NCBI GenBank assembly: GCA_024529925.1
Contig: JAFEUB010000814.1
Coordinates: forward strand, 300,001-364,000
DNA length: 64,000 bases
Reading direction: 5' to 3'
Source of the DNA: Ophthalmolycus amberensis
Lineage: Eukaryota > Chordata > Actinopteri > Perciformes > Zoarcidae
Positions 1 to 9,932 of this stretch are shown here, in pieces. A program made the translations under genes and the position numbers. The first letter of the stretch is position 1; each line of letters opens with the position of its first letter. The notes under the pieces were generated by a model that saw nothing but the letters and a program-made list of their open reading frames with translations, had not been told where the DNA came from and searched no databases.

Positions 1-1440
1 ACAGCATCAGTAAACATGAATTATGATAGTCTAACAATAATCTGGGCGTTATAGCTGCTTCCAGTCATTTGTTTGGAATTTTGGTGTTGAAAACATCAAT
101 CATTTTTTCAGCTTTTCCAAACTGGTGAAAACTTAAAATTGATCACCTGACCAAACACAACAGGTTTACCCAAAATTTACCAAAAACCCAAATTGCTCAA
201 ATGACTTCCTGTAGTGAATCGCTCATAACATTATTTTGTATATATTGAGTTGATTTGACACCAATGTGAGCCAATGAAGTCTGTTTTAAAGTTTGCAGAG
301 TATCTCTGGTGCAGTCTCATGGTGGTGCCAAATCAGGATAAATATCTGGTGCACTGGGGTAACGGTCCCCAGGAGGTTATCTGTTGGCCACTAGGTGTCA
401 CAATGGTTGTTTGTTTCTAAAAGACGCTTGAACAATGTTGACAACAATGCGCTACACTCAATGTTGAGTCTAATGTGTGTTTGTATTAAATCGGCCCTGT
501 CGAATAATTCTGAAATGTGAATGAAAAACAAACATATAACTATCTCCAACTATTTAATTATTTGCTGCATCTGTGCATAAATGATGGCTTGAATGATGTT
601 GGAATCACAAGCCAACAGCAGGAGGAAAATGCCACATGCCCACAAATGTGAACTAGGTTTTAATGCAGCAGATAAACAAGCTGAGCGTGAGCTCTGTACT
701 CTTCATGACACTGAATTATCCATCCAGATCGACGGCTCATGTCAGACACATGATAACAGGAACATCAAAATTAATTAAATTGTCTCAATATTGTTTTTTT
801 TCCCCACAAGGTGCAAGAACAGCTCAAGTGAGTCACAGTCCGAATGTGTCTGAAGCTGGACTGCACAGATGGGGAAAAAACACAACTTGTTTTGTGTGTT
901 TTTAACCTTTAAGAATATTGAGCCCTCATCTGGACGGAGCTGCTGCACAATTGGTCAAATGGCATCACTTCGAATGCTCTTGAATTGACTTGCATTTAAA
1001 ATGGTCATGCTGGAATGTGGATCTAATCCACACCTGTAAAATACAGCGAAGCAACCACAACTCTTCACTTCAGTGAGCTATGGTCTCCAAGTGCGGTCTC
1101 AAGCTTCTTTCTCCCTCTTGATGTAAGCACAACAACATGACGTCTGCTTTATAGTTTTGCTTTTATAAGATATATGGTAAATCATAAATATCAATAATAC
1201 ATAGGTGAAGAAACCAAGGTTTAATTGGGATAAAATGTGTTTTAAAATAAAGAAATGAAATTTGGGAAGTTGGGAATGACATTTTTAGAAATGAATGTAT
1301 GCTTACTGTGACATTTTCTCATGGACACTTAATAAAACTATGTGATTTAAAGGAAGTGAAAACAAGTGCATGTCAGCTGAGCAAACTAATAATCCCAATA
1401 ACATAATGAAAATATATAACTGTTGCTGACTGCTCTAGGA
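1..1440. other. Non-coding region left of fxr1
   Basis: AT-rich, with no convincing exon on either strand. A CTCF-like core (GGCCACTAGGTGTCA) lies at about 386-400; one motif match is weak evidence. Confidence 0.5.
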
Positions 1441-2373
1441 AGTGGCGGAAGAAGTATTTCAGTCCTTTACTCAAGAAAAACTACTACTGCTGTAATATAT
1501 ACTGTGAAAATTCTCTATTACAAGTGGTCCTTCATTCAAAATCTTACTTAACTAAACCATGTAATATCAGACAAATGTACTTTGAGCTTCAAAAGTAATA
1601 CTCATGTGGAGGAATGACCTCTATTATATTAGTTGCATATTATTAATTATGCATGTATTTGTAAACTGAATTTTAATGTTGTAGCTGGTTGAGAAGGACC
1701 TAATTTGAACTATTCCATGTAATATCACTGGATTTTAATTACTGATGCATTAATTAAATGTACATAACTTCAACACTGCAACTGGTAAAGGTGGAGCTTA
1801 ACTTCAACCATTAGACATACTGCTGGGGAGCTTCCATGATAATAATCAGAATCAGAATCAGAACGGTTTATTTGCCAAGGTATGTTGCACATACAAGGAA
1901 TTTGATGGGTGGTGCAACAATAAACAATCAACAACAATATCAACACAGTGCAAAAAATAGAAACATATTAAAATGTACAGTAAAATATAAAATATAGTGC
2001 ACAAACAGATAACAGTACTATAAACAGGTATAATGTAAGTGTAATAATAAGCGTCTTTGAGCACCTTTTAAAGCGCTTTACAAATAAAATGTATTATATA
2101 TGTATTATTATTATTATTATTATATAACATAATGTATTAGTTGATTTATATGTTGTCATAATCTGATTCCGCAAAGTAACTAATGTCGAATTAATGTAGT
2201 GGAGTAAAAGAGTACAATATTGGCTTATAGTATGTAATTAGGTAGAAGTATGAAGTAGCATTAAATGGAAATACTCAAGTAAAGTACAAATAGCCCTACC
2301 TTAGAAAAAAGTACTGAAAGAATGTACAGTAGTGGTCTACTTCAGTAAATGCACTTCGTTACTTTCCACCACT
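1441..2373 (+). mobile_element. Teleost MITE-like element with inverted ends, interrupted by a nested insertion
   Basis: The left end is AGTGGCGGAAGAAGTATTTC and the right end TTACTTTCCACCACT, forming an imperfect terminal inverted repeat. The body (ACTTAAGTAAAAGTAC-type phrases, GTTGTAGCTGGTTGAG) is a repeat I recognise as very abundant in percomorph fish. The body stops near 1842 and resumes near 2124 around unrelated retroposon tails. No transposase is present. Confidence 0.8.
1843..2123. mobile_element. Nested retroposon tails inside the MITE
   Basis: The left part has (AATCAG)n followed by GGTTTATTTGCCAAGGTATG and ACACATACAAGGAATTTG. This is the reverse of a common fish LINE-type 3' end, so it lies on the - strand. 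The right part, AAAGCGCTTTACAAATAAAATG then (ATT)n, is a different retroposon tail on the + strand. Both are 5'-truncated. Confidence 0.7.
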
Positions 2374-2399
2374 ACACTCTCTTAAAGGGACAGGACAAC

Positions 2400-2530
2400 C
2401 AAAATACAGCAGGAAGATGACTACGTCAGACGAGGCTTCCGTCTGCTGAATTATTGGTGTCAGGAAACACAATCAAGCTTCTTTAGGGTTGTATGTTTGT
2501 ATCGAGGTAAGCAATAAGCACACCACCATC
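2400..2530 (+). promoter_or_regulatory. Probable fxr1 proximal promoter / 5' UTR
   Basis: This is unique sequence between the end of the upstream MITE (2373) and the first coding exon. It holds a CRE-like half site (TACGTCA near 2423). There is no clear TATA box. The transcription start cannot be read from sequence alone; the assignment rests on position. Confidence 0.4.
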
Positions 2531-2668
2531 ATGGAGCAGTTACCTCTCCAGCCTGCAAACTTCTGCCCTGATGCCTCAAAGAGCACCTGTCGTCCCGACA
2601 TCCGTTGCGTGTCCAATATGGAAGAACTGGTGGTGGAGGTCCGTGGCTCCAACGGGGCTTATTACAAG
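2489..2668 (+). other. fxr1: fxr1 first exon with in-frame upstream ATGs
   Basis: The family start, beginning MEELVVEVRGSNGAYYK, is at 2618 with A at -3 and G at +4. The same frame is open upstream with ATGs at 2531 (A at -3, G at +4, also strong) and 2489 (weak context), giving possible N-terminal extensions of 29 or 43 residues with no resemblance to known FXR N termini. A consensus-like donor (GAG then GTAAGC) follows 2504, so an alternative 5' UTR splice could remove some of this. I place the start at 2618 because homology begins exactly there. Confidence 0.6.
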
Positions 2669-5600
2669 GTAATAAACCTGCTTATCGATTCAGCGTCCAA
2701 CACAATAGCCACGTTATACCATGCAATATTCTAGTTGACGTCTCACAGACCACGGCAACAGTTTCCGACTTGCTCTGAACCCACTAGCTGCTCGCCTTTA
2801 GCTTGAACTAGCAATGCTATAGCTACAACACCAGCGGGCTAAGCTAGCATCGCTCGCAAGTCTTCGCCAATTGTCACTTTTTAGCGAAACTTCTTTGTAC
2901 TCTGAGTGGACGAAACAAGATCTTATCTTCGATTATTGGGACGTACAACCGATAACGTTCTTTATTATTTGTGCTTGACGTTCGGTTGCAGCTTTCCCGA
3001 GCTAAAAGTTAGCTACGTTGCTAGTTGCCTAACTGTTGACGTCAAGAGATGTGGCTCAAGTAGCGATAGATTGCGGTTACACGCTGTTCTGTAACATATC
3101 TTCTGCCCATTGTAAGTAACTAACATATCATGTATCTGGTTACTAAGGCTGTTGATCATATATCTTATTAAAATATGTCATGTTTAGGAAGCACCGTGGC
3201 TCGTTATGACTGTGACTTTGAGCTCTCGTTGAGCTGCACCTACTCAACGGCTGTCTATTATTTGATACTTCATCACGCCGAAGTTATTTTGTGTGTGTGT
3301 ATGTGTGAGTGAGCCAGCTGTTCCTTGTCAATCCTGACCAGCTGGCATGCCAGGAGAGGATCACTGATACCATAGACTTAAAGGCTATTTCTGGACGTGC
3401 TCTGTGCAACAGTCTCCTCTCCTACCATCGCTTCTTCTGTGCGTTTCCTCTCTCCTTCTCTCGTCTCCTCTGCTAATCGTACTCCTTTTATTTCATTTTC
3501 TTTCTGGCCTCGCCTCTATTCCTCATGACTCCTGCTACTACTGTTTGAGGCTGTCCCAGCTCTGGTGACTCATTGTGTCCACTTCCCTGCTGGTCGGTTG
3601 CCCGGGCTGAATCTTGAGTTTTATGTCTGTGTGATTCTATGTTTCTATTAAAATGAAATTGATATCGCACCTTCAAAAGAGATGAGCAGGTTGCTTACAT
3701 TGCACAGGTCTTAAAGCTCCTGAACACCTAAAACCTGTTCAATTCAGGTGTTAATGGCCAGCAGATAATGTTTTTTTTATTGTGTTAAGAATTCATATAC
3801 AGATTATTTTCCTTTGATTAATCTTTTTACATGTCTATTACAATATCTCTCACATTGTATGTTTAGTCTGAGCCAGTTTGTCAAAAACCCAAAAGGTATT
3901 CAGTTCACTATCATACATGACAATGAATAGAGACAAATCCACACATTCGAGAAGCTGAAACCAGAGAATATTTGGCATAATTTCTCTAAACATTACCGGT
4001 AATTGATAACCAAAATAAAATAGGAACTAATCATTTCAGCTCTAAACCTTGAGGTCTCTTCTCATGCAGATGCAATAGGTGGTTTTTGCCCATATTTTAA
4101 GATGTCTGCCACTAAGATTCATGCCAACAACCAGAACTAATTGGGGTTAAAAATAGTTTTGTAAATTGACGTAAAAACTGTCTCTGTTCTCTCAATAATC
4201 AGCAGAACCGGCTGTGAATCGTCTTAGTTGTGAGCTGTTGTATGCCTGAGCCAAAACCTCAATTAGTTATTCACACACACTGACAAACAAGTTAGATTGT
4301 ACGCCAAATATATGTATTAATGTGCACTTCACTCGAGCTAGTAATTGAGGTCCTGTAAATTCAAACCTGGAATTCATTCCGTTTGAATATTTTTTTATTC
4401 TCATCACAAAGGAGAGAACTTGCTTGAAGAATCAAAGTCAATTATTTCTGTCCTGTACAGTCAGTGTCTTGAATAGGTGGCTCTTAATATCAGTCTGCTG
4501 ATCGTATGTGTTTGTCCTGTGTGTGTGTCTGTCCTGCAGGGCGTTGTCAAAGATATCCACGATGACTCTCTCACCGTTGCCTTTGAGAACAAGTGAGTCT
4601 CTCCCTTCTTCTGTATTCAAGCTGTCCTCATGAAACATGTTGAGTTCAACATTTTAATGTAGGACCGTGTTTTTAACAAGGTAAGACATGACCATCTTGT
4701 TTACAGTTGGCAGCCAGAGCGCCAGGTGCCCTTCAATGATGTCAGGATGCCACCGGCCGCTGACGGCAAGAAGGAGATTGGAGAGGACGAGGAGGTGGAG
4801 GTGAGGAGGACACACACATAGTCTACTCTTTTTCTTTCCTTGTTTCCTTTCCGATACCGTTTGTGTCTCACTCTGTCTCTCGGTCTTCGTCTCCTGTCAG
4901 ATCCTCTCCAAAGCCAATGATCAGGAGCCTTGTGGTTGGTGGCTGGCTAAAGTCCGCATGATGAAGGGAGCTGTGAGTAATGTTCCTTATGAAGACACGT
5001 TTCTATACTATGCACTTAATATTTACATGCATATTAATGCCAACAGTATTACATTCTTACTGACACTCTATTGTAGTGTTGTTATTCTATAATTCATTAA
5101 AATTGACCAATATTGCAGCTATCAATCTAATCTATAATACTTTATAACTAGCAGAGCGTTGAGTGAAGAATTTAGCTAAAATACATTTTGGCTTTAATAC
5201 TTTTTTGCAAATATGATATTTCGCTATTATTATTCGGGCTGTCAGGATTTCAGATTTTCACTACATGATTATTGTTTGCCAGAAAAAAATCAAAATAACA
5301 ATATTATCAGGATATCAATAGGAAATTTGAAAAAAATAAAATGCTACTCGTCAAATGCATCTATAAACAGACAGTTCACCCCAAAATCAAAAATACATAT
5401 TTTCCCTCTTACCCGTAGTTTTATTTATCAATCTAGATTATCATAATGTCATATGTGTATTATTGAAATGATATCAATATTACATTTTTTGGATATCGTG
5501 TTTATCATCATTAGCTGTATATATTGTGACACCCCATAATGAGATATATACATGCCTGTCTGTCTTTACAGTTCTACGTGATAGAGTACGCAGCCTGCGA

Positions 5601-6251
5601 CGCCACCTACAATGAGATAGTGACCTTTGAGCGTCTGCGTCCAGTCAACACTAACAAGGCCATCACCAAGAACTCCTTTCACAAGTGCACTGTCCCTGTT
5701 CCTCAAGATCTGCAAGAAGCGTATGTACAGCAGCTTTACACCTACGAGCATAGGGAGGGATACATCTTAAATACACATGCTTGTTCTCTTCATAATGAAT
5801 GACAATAACACGCAACGATACAGAAGATTGTTTATTGTAGGTGTTACATATGGTCTGTACTTTAACCCAATCCCAATCCCCTGTCAGTGGTGTGACAGAT
5901 GTGCGGGTAAACCATTTGTTTACATTAGGAATTGGCAAATTTAAAGTAATACATTTTCCTCATATTGCAGGTGCCAGGGTGAGAATGCCCATAAAGAATT
6001 TAAGAAAGCCGTGGGAGCCTGTCGGATCTCGTACTGCCCTGAGACCAGCCAACTAGTGATTGTGGTAACTGGCTCACTATTAATCCTGTGGTGACATTTG
6101 GATATTCATAATAGCATCTCAACTACTATATGATGTGTCGCAACTTTGTCCTGCTGATGTTTGTGCACTGGATGACTCAGCTATTCCTTTCTTTCTAGTC
6201 GTCATCATAAAGGGAGCAGCTCAACATGTGTTAATTGTTATTTTATTCCTC

Positions 6252-6294
<43 letters not shown>

Positions 6295-8285
6295 TCCACC
6301 AATGAGACGACAGTGAAGCGTGTTTCTTTGCTGAGTGACATGCACCTGCGCAGCATCAGGACCAAGCTGCTGCTAATGTCCCGCAACCATGAGGCCACAA
6401 AACACCTGGAGGTTAGTTGGTGATGAGGTCGCTGTGGTTCGGTCTCGATGGTAACCTGGAGGTCACATGAGCGGCTTAGTACACTTGGAGGGGGGGACAA
6501 CTAGCAACCTTAAACCTAGTGTGAAGGGGACATGAAGGGCAGTTAATGACAATGTGACCATACCAGATGAAGTTGTAAAGTCAAACTTTGTATACGACAC
6601 TTTGGATGTCCGTCAGAGCAAAGTGCTAGTAAGTGATAGTTAAGGAGTTTGTAGTAAAGAATTGGAGCTCTCCGCAATACCATATTTGGAGCTAAGACGC
6701 TTAAGTGAGAACCCTGAAAAACAAGTTTGCACATATGTAGGCCCATAAACATGAATGAATGAATAGACTAGCCTATGTCTCTCTATCAAGTTCCTCTGCT
6801 GTGTTTCAGTACCCGGGACAGCGACACACGGCCCCTCTACAGCGCTATCTGTCTGAGAATAACCAATAATAATTCATGTGGATGCATAATAAATAATGTG
6901 TTACTACTATTCTTTATGTCATGGGCTATTTGGAATTGTTGGGGTAGTGCATGTATAACAATGAATAATGTATAATAGCTATTACTCCTGATAATGAGCG
7001 TAAAATGGAAAGGACAGATATACGATGTGTGCACTGTACTTCAGAGCAGAGAGAAGATTATTAATATTTTTAGCTCCTTCAATTATTTTTTAATTTTTGA
7101 CAATGTTATATCTGTCCGTTTTGGCTATAAAAATTAAAGTTCAAGTATTGTGAAGAGATGAACTGATGACAACTGAACCGCTGCTCTTGTGTTTGTGCAG
7201 AGCTCCAGGCAGATGGTGTCGTCCTTCCAGGAGGAGTTCATGGTGAGAACGGATCTGATGGGCCTGGCCATCGGCAGCCACGGCAGCAACATCCAGCAAG
7301 CACGCAAAGTTCCAGGTGTCTCTGCCATTGACCTCGATGAAGAGACTGGCACTTTCAGGATTTACGGAGAGGTAGGGCGTTTTGTGCTTTAGTGTTGGAG
7401 GACGCATGAGTGGCTCAGTGATGGGTGAAAGGAATGAATACAAGCCTTTACAGCAACAAATGTAAAGAGAAACTCAGTAAACTTATTACGACTGAGTGAC
7501 CGTATGCGGTTTGTAGAACATATAGGTGTTAACTTTTGACGGTGCATGTGTGTTGGACATATGACAGATAAAGTCACCCTGTGTTGTCTTTCAGACAGCG
7601 GAGGCAGTGAAGAAGGCCAGGAACTACCTGGAGTTTTTGGAGGACTCTGTCCAGGTGCCCAGGGCCCTTGTCGGTACGTAGACACACGTTTACTCCCTGA
7701 GCTGGAAATCTTCAAAACTTTGTGTTTTTACTTGGAGCAGTCACGGGCAACTGAAAATGAGATGCCTCCATACGTTAGTCATGATCATAGTGCCACATCT
7801 AAAATTCATAACAATATCTGTGCAGCTCCTTCATATACCATAGTTATTTACTCCCTTGTTTGGCTAGTTCATCATCTTCTCCCTGCTCTGTGTCCTCAGG
7901 CAAAGTGATAGGTAAGAACGGGAAGGTCATCCAGGAGATTGTGGACAAGTCCGGCGTGGTGAGGGTCAGGATAGAAGGAGACAAAGACAACAAGCAGCCC
8001 CGACAGGAAGTAAGCCTGCTACTGCCATATCGTTTCTGCTACTGACAAAGCTGCTTGTGCAGTACTGATAAGTGTCACCGGTTTTGTCTTCTCTTGTTGC
8101 TATGCATCCAGATACTTTCTTTGCACTTGGTTCAGTCAGTCCCGTACTAACATGTGTTGTGTTCTTTTGTTTTGTCGACACAGGGAATGGTCCCATTCAC
8201 CTTTGTCGGTACTAAGGAGAGTATTGGCAATGTTCAGGTCTTGCTGGAGTACCACATCTCTTACCTTAATGTAAGGAAGGATACC

Positions 8286-8331
<46 letters not shown>

Positions 8332-9870
8332 CATGCGCTAAATAGGGTAAAGGGGCTTGTTTTTCATGCATGTTTGTTTATTTTTCCCTACACCTTCATA
8401 TGTTTATATATGTGTCGATATACAGTATGTATAAACCAAAAAACACAACACATATGTATGTGTGTGTATATATACAGTATATATATACAGTATATGTGTG
8501 TGTCTATATTAACAGTACTTTTATAATTGGGATGGCCAGCATTTACTTTGGGACGTTGGTGGTAAAAGTTCAGTTTCAGTTCTGGTGTTGCAACATCAGA
8601 AAAAACAGCAACTCCTTTAAAATGTATTCCATTTTGAGGCTAACGGCTCAGTCAGCCACAGTTTGATGGGATGTGTGACGGAAATATCCACGGCACAAGC
8701 AGAGGAGTGCAGGGAGGTGAAGTTGGTTTGAAGAAAATCACCAGCTGGAGGGGACGTCTGTGGTTAACAGGGAAGAGCGGGTTGTCCCTTTAATCACGAG
8801 ATTGCCAGCTCCTTCCCCGGCTCTTCTTTCCTCAACGTCAAAGGGTTCTTGAGACGAATGTGACAATGAAAACAACGTTTCAGTTTAGACTCGACATTGA
8901 CTTGAAGTTTTAGACTTTGACCAGCTGGACATATAGATTATTACCATCTCTAGTAAACAATGTCCTGGCAGGAATTCTGATTATTATCATTATTTCCATA
9001 TCTATATGTCTACAGTGTTAATTGTGCCATACAAATGCTTTCTAATCTTCATGTGTAATCACTTTGCTGCTCTGCGGTGTGTACGCTTTGCACGTGTCCT
9101 GTGTTGATGCTTTGTGTGTGTTTTGCACGGTGTGTGTGTGTATGTGTGTGTGTACGTGTACGTGTAGGACATGGCGGAGCTTCTTGCAGAAGGCGAGCAG
9201 CTAGAGGAAGAGCTGAGGCAGATTGTGGATTATACAAAGGGAAGCAGCCTAGCAAGATTCAGAATATGCAACACAAGGCACACTGGATGTGATGTAGATG
9301 TGTGTATGATGATTATGCATTTGTATCCAGTGGTGACCCTACATAAGAAAAGAAAAACATTTCTCAGAGATTCTCTTCATTTACTGAACCAAAAGAAGTA
9401 CAATTGCACACGTTTCTTGCTTTTCCTTTCGTCTGGTTTTCTTTCTCTTTATTCTTACCGTTGCCCCTAATTCTTTTTTTTTATCCTCTAGGAAGTTGAG
9501 GAGCTTCGTCTGGAGAGGATGCAGATCGATGAACAGTTACGTCAGATCACCCAGGTTCATCGCCAAGGTGACCGAGAGAGAGGGGAAGAGAGGGAGAGAG
9601 AGGGGAAAGAGGAGGAGGAGGGGGAGGAGGCTATAATACAGATGGCAGCGCCAATGCCTCCTCCTCCTCTTTACATGGCAGTCGCTCCTACAACGGTCGA
9701 GGGCGCGGGCGCAGAGGCCACGGCTACAGCACTGGATACGGTAGGCACCTGTTAAAGTCCAATATTCAACAAAAAAAGACTCAACTGACCTCCTGCCAGA
9801 TACTTCGGTGTTAACAATTGTATACAAATGTGCCATTTGTGCAAGAAACCGTAACCTTTTGTGTGTGGCG

Positions 9871-9932
<62 letters not shown>

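Noticed and set aside
7546..7908. 120-codon open frame inside fxr1
   Set aside because: Reads exon 9 out of frame and runs into an intron; a shadow of fxr1.
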